NCBI RefSeq assembly: GCF_026914265.1 | Contig: NC_069129.1 | Span: forward strand, 17,903,945 to 17,967,944 | Length of the DNA: 64,000 nucleotides | Source: Mya arenaria | Lineage: Eukaryota; Mollusca; Bivalvia; Myida; Myidae | Direction of reading: 5' to 3' | Shown here: positions 24,220-35,164 of the stretch, piece by piece | Numbering within the stretch: the stretch's first letter is position 1 | Layout of the letters: the number at the start of each line of letters is the position of its first letter | The notes under the pieces: generated by a model | What the model was told of the DNA's origin: nothing | The model's database searches: none | What the model saw: the letters and a program-made list of their open reading frames with translations, nothing else | Translations under genes and position numbers: made by a program

Positions 24220-24710
24220 GTTGTGAATATTTAAGTTATGCACCTGGTGTCATTACTGGCCACACCCAGGGTTCACAGGTTTGGTAAACATAAATCTGGA
24301 AAGGTTTGAAAATCTTTTTGTGTGTTCGTGCATCCATCTCAGCACAATTGATTGTGAATGTTTGTTCAAATTGATCAATGTTGTCCTAGGATGCCCTTGA
24401 CTTTGACCTTTTGACCAACTTTTTTTAACTTTTAAAACTACAGAAAATTTTACTATGAGTACAGTTTTGAAAGCATTTTTTTTTTTAGATGACTTTTACT
24501 TGGCACATATTAAAATAGTTCATGCAACTAATCTGCTTACAATACTTTCTGGGCTCAGATGTTGAACGTGCTACGTTTTCAGGTAACCCAAACACAAAAC
24601 ATAAACTATATGTCTGTTGCCTTTTACCCATACATACATGCTCTGGATTGATATGACCACAAAAGCCATGCCAGTAGAGCATAGGCCCTTTTGGGCCTCT
24701 TGTTTATGAA
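24220..24710. repeat. decayed interspersed element
   Basis: Text such as 'caaaattggttgtgaatattta', 'ccttgactttgaccttttgac' and the closing 'cccttttgggcctcttgttt' matches the style of other bivalve repeats here. Boundaries are uncertain. Confidence 0.4.
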
Positions 24711-25314
24711 CAAAATGACAGAAACACGTGCTGTAATGTGTGCTTTACATGAAAATCTCCAGGTTTACAAGATGTGCGTGTTGAATAACGGTACTCTATT
24801 TTGTTCTTTAATGAAATATTTAATCGATTACATTGATCTGTGATCAGGGTGCATCTTCTTTTATGACCTAATTTTCCAATTAAATTGATAATTGACATGG
24901 GTATATGCACTAATTGGCATGTTGTACCACTATTGCACGAGTGTCATTAACCGTATGACGTAGAGGAGGGAAATCATGTGCCCAGCGCGTGGAGATTATG
25001 CAGACGATTTAGGACGATCGCAGTTTCAGATTTTTTTTTCAAAAATGAAAAACCATGAAAAAAGAATATTAATGATTTCACAGAAATTCTTTGTTCTTGA
25101 CTGTATTATGTGCTTGTTACTTGTAATGCTTATTAGCACTAAACTGACTTTTATATACATAAGAATCCATATACATGTATGAACAAATCAAATTACATGT
25201 AATCAAGCATGAACATGAGCAATGAAAGTGGTTTTAAATTATCAGGGCATACTAATGCATTGTTGTCAATACATTTTGAAGCAGTTTGATGTTGTCTGCA
25301 TAAAACATGATTGT
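24711..25314. other. gene-free stretch
   Basis: No gene, RNA or structured repeat that I can support. Confidence 0.4.
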
Positions 25315-25735
25315 TTTAGGGTCATATCAATAGTTAATAACTGCCTGCACTGATTTTGGGTCATATCAACAGTTGAATTACAGTCTGCACTGTTTTGGGT
25401 CATATCAACAGTTACATAACAGTCTGCACTGTTTTTGGGGTCATATCAACATTTAAATAAGAGCCTGCACTGTTTTTGGGTTATATCAACAGTTAAATAA
25501 TAGCCCGCACTGTTTTGGGGTTATTTCAACAGTTAAATAACAGTCTGCACAGTTTTTGGGTTAAATCAACAGTTACATAACAGCCTGCAGTGTTTTTGGG
25601 GTCATATTAACAGTCAAATAACTGCCTGCACTGTTTTTGGGTCATATCAACTGTTGAATAACAGCCTGCAGTGCTTTTGGGTCACATCAATAGTTGAATA
25701 GTCTGCAGTGGTTTTGGGTCACATCAACAATGTTC
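25315..25735. repeat. 40-bp tandem repeat
   Basis: Ten to eleven units of about 40 bp: TTTTGGGTCATATCAACAGT followed by TAAATAACAGCCTGCACTG. Units are 80-95% alike, with small length changes in the T and G runs. Confidence 0.92.
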
Positions 25736-25969
25736 TTCATAATTAGTAGTACATGGACTACTACTAATTATAATTTATTTAGGCATTGATCAAGCAAGAT
25801 AAGGACAAAACAAACTGTCATTTCAAGGTGCAAAAAAATCATGGTCTAATTGCACTAGCTATATTTATCTTTGGTTGTTTTTTTGGTATGTTCCATCATT
25901 TTTTAAGGAAATAAAAAGTGATTGGAAATTGAAACAATACAACTGATAGGTCAGTGTCTTAACATTCCG

Positions 25970-26035
25970 CATAGCCCAGTGGTTTTATATAGGATTTTTA
26001 ATCTAAAGTTCGATTCTGGCAAATATAAGTTTAAG
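25970..26035 (+). repeat. tRNA-like sequence (degenerate)
   Basis: CATAGCCCAGTGGTTTTATA (A-box-like), an anticodon-arm-like GATTTTTAATC, then AAGTTCGATTCTGGC (B-box-like). The stems are imperfect. Probably a SINE head or dead tRNA. Confidence 0.45.
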
Positions 26036-26199
26036 GAATACTAGTTTTATTTCTGAGGATTCATTATTATCGACCCTAGTACCCTACAGTTAATTGTAAA
26101 TGAATGACACTGCAACATAGGTAAGAGTCCGATGATAAATATGAACATAAAATTGGAAGTAAATTAAATGCAACAAAAAGAGATTAAAAATAAATGTAG

Positions 26200-26266
26200 G
26201 TCTCAAACTGGCAACCTCCAACATGCCGGCCCGTTGATCAAACCACTGAGCTATTCATGATGAAAT
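26200..26266 (-). repeat. tRNA-like sequence (degenerate)
   Basis: On the minus strand, ATAGCTCAGTGGTTTGATCA is followed by GGTTGCCAGTTTGAGACC, the A-box/B-box order of a pol III tRNA-type promoter. It lies about 200 bp from the oppositely oriented tRNA-like sequence at 25970. Confidence 0.45.
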
Positions 26267-26269
26267 AAT

Positions 26270-26945
26270 TGTAATTATTGATTGATTTGGTATCAATGTT
26301 TTGTTCTGGTAAAACATACAGAAGGTATTGGGAAAGACTCAACTATGAATTTAGCTAGTGCATTAACTGTATAATGTACCTGTGACACAGACCTTTCAAT
26401 TAATTGAACATAACTCGAATGCATTCCTGAACTGTGATATACGTGTACATGTAAAGGTTTTTGTCAGTCATCTTTCATTGAACACAGGTAATGTTTTAGT
26501 TTGATCTCATGGATATATGTTTTATGTTTGTCGTATGTCAATAAATTAGGAAGAGAAATTTACAGTCTCCAGGCTCCAATTTCTCGAAACTTTTTAAGCT
26601 TAACAGGCTTAAGTCGCTTATTTCAATTAGCCAAAATAAATACTAATAATGGATTTTGATAAATGAAAAATGGTATCTTCTAATTAGCATACAGATTTTT
26701 CTTATATAATTTCTAAAAACTCTTAAAGAAGTAAATATAAAGCATATTATAGAACAACAAGAATAGTGAGTTTAGCTTAATCCTGTTATAAAGAACTAAA
26801 GAAGTTTCGAGAAATTGGGGTCAGATTGTTTTAACTTCATTTGGTGCCATATGTATGTTAGGACATTTTGTAATTTTGGATTTTGGATTTTCGCAAATCA
26901 TGTTGACTTTGTTCAGCCTCTTCTTTACATTTTTGCATTTGACGC
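26270..26945. other. gene-free stretch
   Basis: Holds a loose inverted pair, CCAATTTCTCGAAACTTTTTA at about 26577 and 'aagtttcgagaaattgggg' at about 26803. This suggests a decayed fold-back element of about 240 bp. No coding signal. Confidence 0.45.
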
Positions 26946-27321
26946 TTAAAGCTGCACTCTCACAGATATACCATTTTTACAACTTTTTTTATTTTTTGTC
27001 TTGGAAAGAGCAAATTTTTGTGTAAATATCTGCAAACCAACGTTATTAGATTGCTGACAAAAAAACAGATCGTAGATTTTCAAATTTTCGTCAGAAAATT
27101 AATGTTTTATGGCTTATGTTTTATGGCTTAAACCACTACTAACGGTTTAAGAAAAATGCATAAAAAATCATTTTTTGACTTTCAATATAAAAATCTACGA
27201 CCTAATTTTTGTCAGCAGTCTTATATAACTGGTTTTCATGGATTTTCGCAAAATTGGCTTGTTCCAAGACAAAAAATAAAAAAGTTGTCAAAATGTTCAA
27301 TCTGTGAGAGTGCAGCTTTAA
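26946..27321. mobile_element. TTAA-flanked MITE, 'GCTGCACTCTCACAG' family, copy 2
   Basis: Starts TTAAAGCTGCACTCTCACAG and ends CTGTGAGAGTGCAGCTTTAA, 376 bp, with TTAA at both edges. A small internal duplication (TTATGTTTTATGGC) distinguishes it from the copy at 13453. Confidence 0.9.
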
Positions 27322-28019
27322 TTCTTTTACCTGTAATACAGGCAGGCCTTTGTGTATGGTTTACAATTATAAATGTTGTGAATAAGAATTCTTTTTTTGT
27401 TTCTTATGTAGCCAGTTGTATAGAAATGCTGGTCAGAGATCATAATTTGTACCAATGATTTGTCTATAATTTTGAAAACTATATTTATTAAACATGTAGA
27501 ACTTATGTTTAGAATATGTGTAAATATATGAAATTGAAAAACAAGATGAATTAGACAATCTTAGGTATTCATTGGAAAACTGTTCTGAAATATAATTAAA
27601 CAAATATTGTCAAACTATTTCAGTATTATAACGTGTAACAATCTATGGAAGAGTATCAACCTATTAGCATTTAACCCTGGAAAGTTTGTCTTAGAAGTAG
27701 CATTTTGGTTTTCACATTGTATAACTATGTGGTAATATTCAACTGTGTTTTGTATTGTCTTATATTACTGTTTTTCATATATAGCATACACTTTTCAGTC
27801 CATGTATATGATTTCTATTGACTGTAATACAAGGATATACTATAATAAATACTATTATAAATAAGAAACCACATCATGCATGTTTCCCTGCAAGCCAGGA
27901 TTTTGTTATTGTTCCCAGACCCCCAGCTGCAAGGTAGCCATTTTGTTATCGTGATTTGCCGTGAAGACCATGAGGCAAAACTGGTGGGCAAATAAAATAG
28001 GGTTAAGCCATGTGATGTC
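27322..28019. other. gene-free stretch
   Basis: AT-rich, with no supported gene or repeat structure. Confidence 0.4.
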
Positions 28020-29190
28020 GTTTTTATGCCCCCCTTCGAAGAAGAGGGGTATATTGCTTTGCACATGTCGGTCAGTCGGTGTGTCGGTAGACCAAAGTTT
28101 GTCCGAGTGATAACTCAACAATCCCTGGACCTATTGTCATAAAACTTGACATTGAGGCTAGGCCTGACAAACAGACGACCTCTATTGCTTTAAGGGGTCA
28201 TTGGGTCAAAGGTCAATGTCACAGTGACCTTAAATGATAAAAGGTTGTCTGAGTGATAACTCGAAAATGCCTGCACCCATGGCCCTCAAACTAGACTTTG
28301 AGGTTGGGCCTGACCAGTAGATGACCCCTATTGATTTTGTGGGTCATCCGGCCAAAGGTCAAAGTCACAGTGACCATAAATGATAAAAGGTTGTCGGAGT
28401 AATAACTTGACAATGCCTTCACCCATAGCCCTCAAAATATGACTGGAAGTTGGGCCTGACTAAAACGAAAACGTTAACAAAGCTTCTCCCAGTGACATCT
28501 CAATAATGCCTGGACCTATGATCACCAAACTTGAGATGGAGGCTTGACTGACCAATAGATGACCCCTTTAGAATTTAGGGGTCACTAGGTCAAAGGTCGC
28601 AGGGACCTTGAATGATAAAAGGTTGATTGAGTGATAACTCGACAATGACTGCATCCATGACCCTCAAACTTAACTTTGAGGTTTGGCCTGACCAGTAGAT
28701 GACCCATTTTGATTTTGGGGGTCATAAGGCCAAAGGTCAAGGTTGGAGAGCCCTTGAATGATTAAAGGTTGTCCGAGACATAACTAACAATGCCTGCACC
28801 CATTGCCCTCAAACTTGACATTTAGGTTGAGGGTGACCAGTTGATGACCCCTATGGATTTTTATGTCATAGAGGATAAGGTCATGGTCATAACTCATATT
28901 CATCATTAAAATTTTATCATATTTACTTAATCCCTGCTGCAAAGAGGATACACTTTTTTATTTGCAAATATCAGTTATTATCAGTTATCAATTGAACTTG
29001 ATTAAAAATCTGTACCTACTGTCCTCACACTTTGAATGGTCATAATCTTAAAACTGCCTCAATGCAATGTCAATGACAAATCAGCTTTCATTTTGGTCCA
29101 TGTATATTTTATTCAATTGTCCAAGTAATCCTGACAACATTGTGCTCGGGGGGGGGGGGCATAATGTTTGACAAACATTTCTTGTTAAAT
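28020..29190. repeat. bivalve 'ATGCCCCCCTTCGAAGAAGAGGGG' element, copy 1
   Basis: The left end has CCCCTTCGAAGAAGAGGGGT and CACATGTCGGTCAGTCGGTG. About six units of roughly 135 bp follow ('gagtgataactcgacaatgcctgcacccatggccctcaaac', 'gggtcaaaggtcaaggtcacagtgacctt'). The right end has a poly-G run and GCATAATGTTTGACAAACAT. A second copy is at 31020-31705. Rich in AGGTCA/TGACCT half-sites. Confidence 0.8.
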
Positions 29191-30230
29191 ATATAAAGAT
29201 GCAATATAATAAAACCAAAATAATCAACATTTATGTTGTTCTCATTCCGCATTGCAAACATTACATCAAATGGAATTAGTATGATTTTCATGTGCTTGTA
29301 AGTTTAGCTTCTGCATGTGTTTCTATAATGATGATTTGCGATTTGGTCCACAAAATAGGTCGAGATTTACTTGATGTCTGCACGTCAATTAAAATGAATT
29401 TGTGAACAATACAAGTGCTTGTATTTTTGTGGAACTTGCTGACTAATCCACATGTTGATACATTTTGATTTGGGGTAACACTAGTTCGTCCATTTGTAAG
29501 TTGTTTAGACTACTAGTTTTACATGTAGCTGCAAGGGTTGCATACTCAGGGTATGCAAAAATGATATTAGATGAATGGTATTATAGGAATGACGTCACCA
29601 TTTCGTCATATCTACTTCCGTTGTGTGGAAAATTCTCAATAAAAAACAAATGTTCTTATGATTGATAGACATGTTTTCACATGCTCAATACACTGTTAAT
29701 CAAAACTATCATTATTCCTGAAACTTTTATACCTTAAGTATCTATTCTTGCTTGATTTATCATTTAGAGTAGAGATTAAAGCATAAACCGCTGCCCTATA
29801 GTTGAAAGGTCATTTTGGAAGATCTGTCATGGCGGACGGTGCAATTTTTAGAGTTTGTTTTTCAAGTGGAGTGATTTTTCTTAGGAATAGCTTGACCCCC
29901 CCTTTTTTATTGGCTTAAAAGGTAATTTAAAGCTTGTACTTTAAGAATATATGTGGTTATCATAGCCTGCATTCGCTCGAAATGCCTTTAAATGTTGTCT
30001 AAAAATTATAATTATTTTGAATTATATAGGGAATAACAATGGTGGTGTGTAACCTAAACATTCACATTCAGCATCTTTACTGGACTCCATTGTGTTTCTA
30101 ATCACCATCTTTGTCCAAATGTTTACTCTTTAAATTAGTAAATAAAAGTGCATTGCATTCAGTTCAAGGTTTAAGTACGTGAAAAGCTCTGAAACTGCCC
30201 GAAAGACAGAAAGATTGATGGGGGAAAAAG
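29191..30230. other. gene-free stretch
   Basis: No gene or RNA called. The frame at 29465-29665 has no recognisable domain. Confidence 0.4.
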
Positions 30231-30333
30231 CTAGTCATTCTAAAATGCCGTCCAGGCTTCTTTTTTAACGATGTTTAGTCTAGGCTAAACATTATTAAAA
30301 ACTGTTGCCTGGACGGCATTTTAGAATGACTAG
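30231..30333. mobile_element. 103-bp perfect fold-back element
   Basis: CTAGTCATTCTAAAATGCCG plus TCCAGGC at the left is matched base for base (27 bp) by the inverted copy at the right. An inner palindrome, ATGTTTAGTCTAGGCTAAACAT-like, sits between them. Similar GGAAAAA runs lie outside both ends. The perfect arms suggest recent formation or selection for pairing. Confidence 0.85.
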
Positions 30334-31019
30334 GGAAAAAACACGAAATGTGCGATAAAATATATTCTAGACCATAACACAATTTTCGTTTAAACCTTAA
30401 TTTCACAAGCTTGGTTTCAGGAAAAATAAGCAAATAGACGGATTAATCCCGAAACTCATGCTTGCAAATGTGATTCATGTGCTCCATCAAGTGAACGTCT
30501 GACTACCCGGGGGGGGGGGGGGGGCATTTATATATATTACTATACGCAGCGTGCCCGAGGGTTAGATTTTTATATTAGGGCCAGACACACATGATTGATA
30601 GTTTTCCAGCACAACTGAATTCACCGGGAAATGCCCGTCCAGTGTGCTAGAAAAGAAACTCTAAAAAACCTATGGAAAAACAAGCTGCGGACGTACCAAC
30701 CATACGGCGTCATCACACAAGAGTAGACGTTGAAAGTTGATAAAATAGCATCATGCAGCTACATGATGTTGTAAAAACTGGTTAACTCTTTGGTTTGGTT
30801 AAAGTTAGCCAAACTACTTATTGATTGGGCAATATTTATCCAATAATTATTATTAACTAATCAAATACTTTAAATGTGCAAACTAACCAAAAGAAAATAT
30901 GTGGATAACTTTTCATTTCTATAACACTGACAGATCGACGGAATCTTTTTCGGGACATCGCGGTTTCTTTCCACGCGATATTTATTTGTTTCATTTTCGC
31001 ACTTGATTTTGTTCAACAT
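30334..31019. other. gene-free stretch
   Basis: Contains a poly-G tract (about 30510-30524) and no supported gene. Confidence 0.4.
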
Positions 31020-31705
31020 AATTATGCCCACCTTCGAAGAAGAGGGGTATATTGCTTTGCACATGTCGGTCGGTCGGTTGGTAGGTCGGTCGGTCTGTCG
31101 ATAGACCAAAGCTTGTCCGAGTGATAACTCACCAATTCCTGGACGTATGGTAATCAAACTTGACATGAAGGTTGGGCCTGACCATTAGATGACCTCTATT
31201 GATTTAAGGGCTCATCGGGTCAAAGGTCAAGGTCACAGTGACCTTTAATGATAAAATTTTAAAGCTTGGCCGAGTGATAACTCACCAATGCCTAGACCTA
31301 TGGTAATCAAACTTGATTTTGGGGGTCATCGGGCCAATGGTCAAGGTCAGAGTGACCTTGAATGCGAAAATTTGTTCGAGTGATAACTCGACAATGCCTG
31401 CACCCATGGCCCTCAAACTTGACTTGGGGTTGCGTCTGACCTGTAGATGGCCCCGATTGATTTTTGGGGGCATTAGGTCAAAGGTCATGGTCACAGTGAC
31501 CTTGAACAAAAAAAGCTTGTCTTTTGATAACTTGACAATGCCTGCACCCATGGCCCTCAAACTATCATACTCTTAAAACTGCCCCAACGGCATCCAATGC
31601 AGTGACAAATCAGCTGTCTTTTCGGATCATGCACATTTCATTCAATTGTCCATATAAACCTGAAAACATGGCGCTCAGGGGGGAGGGGGGTGGGGGCATA
31701 ATGTT
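31020..31705. repeat. bivalve 'ATGCCC..CTTCGAAGAAGAGGGG' element, copy 2
   Basis: Same left end (CACCTTCGAAGAAGAGGGGT, then (GGTCGGTC)n), the same internal units and the same right end (poly-G then GCATAATGTTTGTAC) as 28020-29190, with fewer internal units. Confidence 0.8.
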
Positions 31706-32315
31706 TGTACTTATTTCAGCTTGCTAGTATTCTTGTCCGCTAGTTATAGTGAACTGTGATTACGGAACTGTGTATAATATATTTCATAATAAACTAAATA
31801 TGAACATTATATGTGCCAAATGATAAGACAATCCGAAAAAAAAGAAGAAAAAAAAGCCAATTTGGGTCAGATTATGATGCGTGACTTTGTCATCAAGACG
31901 GTCCCCACTTATTAACACACATTCGGAACTCCTCGGCCATTTTATCGCTCCGAATGATTAACACACATTTGACATACAATTGTTAACATATTTCGCACAA
32001 CGTAAACATTATGAAGTTACTCAAATTCTTCAAATGAGAGCATCCGACAGGTAACACCAATATTGGAACATCTGCAACTGATTTCGCTTGTGACAGACTG
32101 GCGATTGCTGAGACCTGTGCACGCTGTCGATGAACTTGCTCCGGCCGGTCACCACCTCACCACTGATCAAAATCGCCGCACTGTGAAACAATCTGCGATA
32201 AAAATAAAACCGCTTGGATACCCGTGTATGCGACCAATGGAATCTCTCTGAAACATTGTAGCGATCCCAGCCATACCTTTCGGAGGCCTCTACGGTAAAA
32301 CCTCTTTGTGGTTGT
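31706..32315. other. gene-free stretch with a lone Mutator-like end
   Basis: CATTCGGAACTCCTCGGCCA at 31921 is one terminus of the family at 4808-5142 and 32316-32647 without a partner of its own. The frame 32063-32251 has no recognisable domain. Confidence 0.55.
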
Positions 32316-32647
32316 CTTTCGGAGCTCCTCGGCCATTTTTATCGGAAACAACCTCGGATGTATGCCGGGTCATGAGTAAAAGTAGTTCAAAAAATTGTGA
32401 TTTAATTATTAATTAAATGTAGTGTTTTAGATTGTATTTAATTGTAGTTTTTTTTTGCTTGCCAGTAAAATGTATAATTGCAACATAATTAAGATTCCCA
32501 AGAGTAAAGTCATTAAGTTAGCTGCTAATTGATATTATTACGCGATCTACTTGCAGCGTAATTAAAGTGTACCGATTTCTGACATTGTAAACCGTCCATA
32601 TACATCCGATGTTGTTTTCGTAGAAAATGGCCGCGGAGTTCCGAATG
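32316..32647. mobile_element. Mutator-like MITE, 'CATTCGGAACTCC' family, copy 2
   Basis: 332 bp, inverted relative to the copy at 4808-5142. Ends are CTTTCGGAGCTCCTCGGCCA and its complement CCGCGGAGTTCCGAATG. Flanks are TGTGGTTGT and TGTGGCTGT, a 9-bp duplication with one mismatch. Non-coding. Confidence 0.88.
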
Positions 32648-33423
32648 TGTGGCTGTCTTTCTATTTCGTCGCGAAGTTTTTGCATCGTGGTCGCAATGAT
32701 AATGTGACTGGGGCCTAATTAAATGAAAGGTTGGTTAAAACCCTCCAGACATTTGGGATTGTCTCTTATCTTGGATGCGCCATACATCGACGAAGGCACG
32801 AAATTGTTTGGCCTTTTGACACCGTTACAACTTAGATCAATCCAATATAGAGAAATTATATTTTGATGTAAGAACGTGCGCACAATGACGACAGGAAGAC
32901 TTATTTTAAGTAAGCATTTTTTTTACTTCTCAACTCCATGGTGATTCAATATGAAATGCAGTATACTTATGCGAATCGACATGAATTATTTGTTTCCATC
33001 GTTGTCCTGTTTTTTTTTTAATCCAAGAAATTTGTTTCGCATGATCGCATTCTGACTAAAAAATCTTTGAATTGAACAAATACAGTTTGAAGTGTTTTAT
33101 TCTCCGTATGTTTTTCTTACTGACAATATTCATGTCATAGAGTTTTGGTCATATTTTCTAAACGGTTTTCAAGCCAACTTTTGTCCGAACCAAACAACAA
33201 ATCGGTCAGTGAGCAATTCGGCGCGGATGTTGATCGGGTGCGCATCTGGGTGCGGGAACATGTAATAGACCCAACATTATTATTATTGACGCTCTTCAAG
33301 TGGAATACCGCCCTACGCAAATGAAATCAATATATAATCAATAAATAATACATGATCACCGTCAACGTACGTATTTCATATATCGTCGTGTCAGTAAAAA
33401 TATCAAACTTTAACAATCAGCAA
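32648..33423. other. 5' flank of the ShK-lectin gene
   Basis: No other gene seen. It presumably contains the promoter of the gene at 33424, but I cannot point to a specific element. Confidence 0.4.
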
Positions 33424-34369
33424 ATGTTCCAACTACTTATAGGAGTTCTGGTGACCTTGACCCTGTTATTCAAAGGTTCAAGGTCAGATAATCCGTGTGT
33501 GGACCTGGACCCCAATGGATGCAAAGCCAACCCCCATCTATGTCAAGATCCTCTTCTCGCTGAAGTCACATGTCCTGTCACGTGCCGTACCGGATGCAGT
33601 AAGCATGCATAATAATGCTACTAATAATTGATAATAAACAAAAATAGCATATTGAACATCTTTCGATTGGGTTTTCATGATTTCGCCACAATTCAAATAC
33701 AAGACGGATATAAGAGATACAGCTTGTGACTTACACATATAACGGTGCGCATATGGTATTCATGTAATATAACTTATTTTAACAGATATATGTACATGTA
33801 TCTCCTTTCATTTGTTATTTATATAGCATTAGCTCCATTGTTATACTAGTACATGATTTCCAGGCATCAATCCTACCTCTGCATCTATCTCCACCACCAC
33901 CACTCCAACCCCCATACACCCAACATCCGAAGTGGTAGGTGGTCACTTGACGGGCCAAATTCCAGTGGGTTCCAACCTCATCATATTCAACGACTCCGAC
34001 GCCTGGAACCACGGGCGAATCACCGGCATACGGATGCTGTGCGGACAATATTTGCTCGCCATGGCGATCCAGTACAATGGGGTGTGGGCACAAAGGCATG
34101 GATTCTGGGCCGGCAACTGTGCGACCAACCAAACATGGACGCCTATTCACTTTTTTGAAGAGGACGAGTGGATACAGCACGCAGAGTTGACGGGCTCGTG
34201 GTTCACATCCAGCGTCACATTCACCACCAACAAGCGGCGGCTGGAGACATGCGGGATACCCGAGGCAGTCAAGTTCCGCGAGGGTGGCAGACTGGAGTTT
34301 GTGTCTGGGAAATTCGGATGCTTCTTCGACCGCCTCCAGCTTCACTGGTCCTCTTATGTTTCTTTATAA
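33424..34369 (+). CDS. secreted ShK-domain / jacalin-like lectin protein
   Basis: Two exons, 33424-33598 and 33864-34369. The donor is GGATGCA|GTAAGC and the acceptor TTTCCAG|GCATC, phase 1 on both sides, giving 226 residues. Residues 1-21 (MFQLLIGVLVTLTLLFKGSRS) form a signal peptide, which decides this start over the longer frame from 33352. Residues 22-58 form a compact domain with six cysteines (PCV, GCK, LCQ, TCP, TCR, TGC) in ShK (ShKT) order. A Thr/Pro linker (STTTTPTPIHPT) follows. Residues about 78-224 match the jacalin-like beta-prism lectin fold: ITGIRMLCGQYL.AM..QYNG, a central H..FWAG, DEWIQHAELTGSW, V.FTTN.RR, and FVSGK.GCFFDRLQLHW. It is likely an extracellular carbohydrate-binding protein. 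Sugar specificity cannot be read from sequence. Confidence 0.85.
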
Positions 34370-34439
34370 ACCAGTAAATTTGTCCCGTGATTATGTAACT
34401 ACCAAAGTATACAAGTAAACACGTGATACATTTGTGTTT

Positions 34440-35110
34440 ATTCATAGACAAGTAAGCTCGATGTGTATTAATGTTTGTTTGTAGACCAGTAAACACGAAG
34501 TGTAATTATGTTTCTACACGGTCGTTGTTTGTTTGTAGACCGGTAAACACGAAAGGTATTTATGTTTCTACACGGTCGTTGTTTGTTTGTAGATTAGTAA
34601 ACACGAAAGGTATTTATGTTTCTACACGGTCGTTGTTTGTTTCTAGATTAGTAAATACGAAAGGTATTTATGTTTCTACACGGTCGTTGTTTGTTTGTAG
34701 ATTAGTAAACACGAAAGGTATTTATGTTTCTACACGGCCGTTGTTTGTTTGTAGACCAGTAAACACGAAGTGTATTTATGCTTCTACACAGTCTTTTTTT
34801 TGTTTGTAGACCAGTAAACACGAAGTGTATTTATGCTTCTACACAGTCATTTTTTGTTTGTAGACCAGTAAACACGAAGTGTATTTATGCTTCTACACAG
34901 TCGTTTTTTGTTTGTAGACCAGTAAACACGAAGTGTATTTATGCTTCTACACAGTCGTTTTTTGTTTGTAGACCAGTAAACACGAAGTGTATTTATGCTT
35001 CTACACAGTCGTGTGTAAATTTTTGTTTATAGACCAGTAAACTCGTAGCGTACTTATGTTTGGACACAGTCGTGTGCAAATGTTTGTTTATATGCCAGTA
35101 AACAGGTGAA
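34440..35110. repeat. 54-bp minisatellite with GTAAACA cores
   Basis: About 12 units of 54 bp: GTAGACCAGTAAACACGAAG then TGTATTTATGCTTCTACACA and GTCGTTTTTTGTTT. Two subfamilies lie side by side: 'gattagtaaacacgaaagg' units (34530-34740) and 'gaccagtaaacacgaagtg' units (34750-35000). Long frames (18-residue period) are artefacts. It starts about 70 bp after the lectin stop codon. A related array is at 43855-44350. Confidence 0.93.
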
Positions 35111-35164
35111 ATCCGTGAACGCCAAAAACGAGGTTACGCCTTGAAATTTACGACCTATGCCTTA

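Noticed and set aside
33815-34345. 176-residue minus-strand frame
   Set aside because: Antisense shadow of the jacalin-domain exon, which has clear homology and splice sites on the plus strand.
34471-35032. Two frames with an 18-residue repeat
   Set aside because: Produced by the 54-bp minisatellite. No signal peptide, splice context or known domain.
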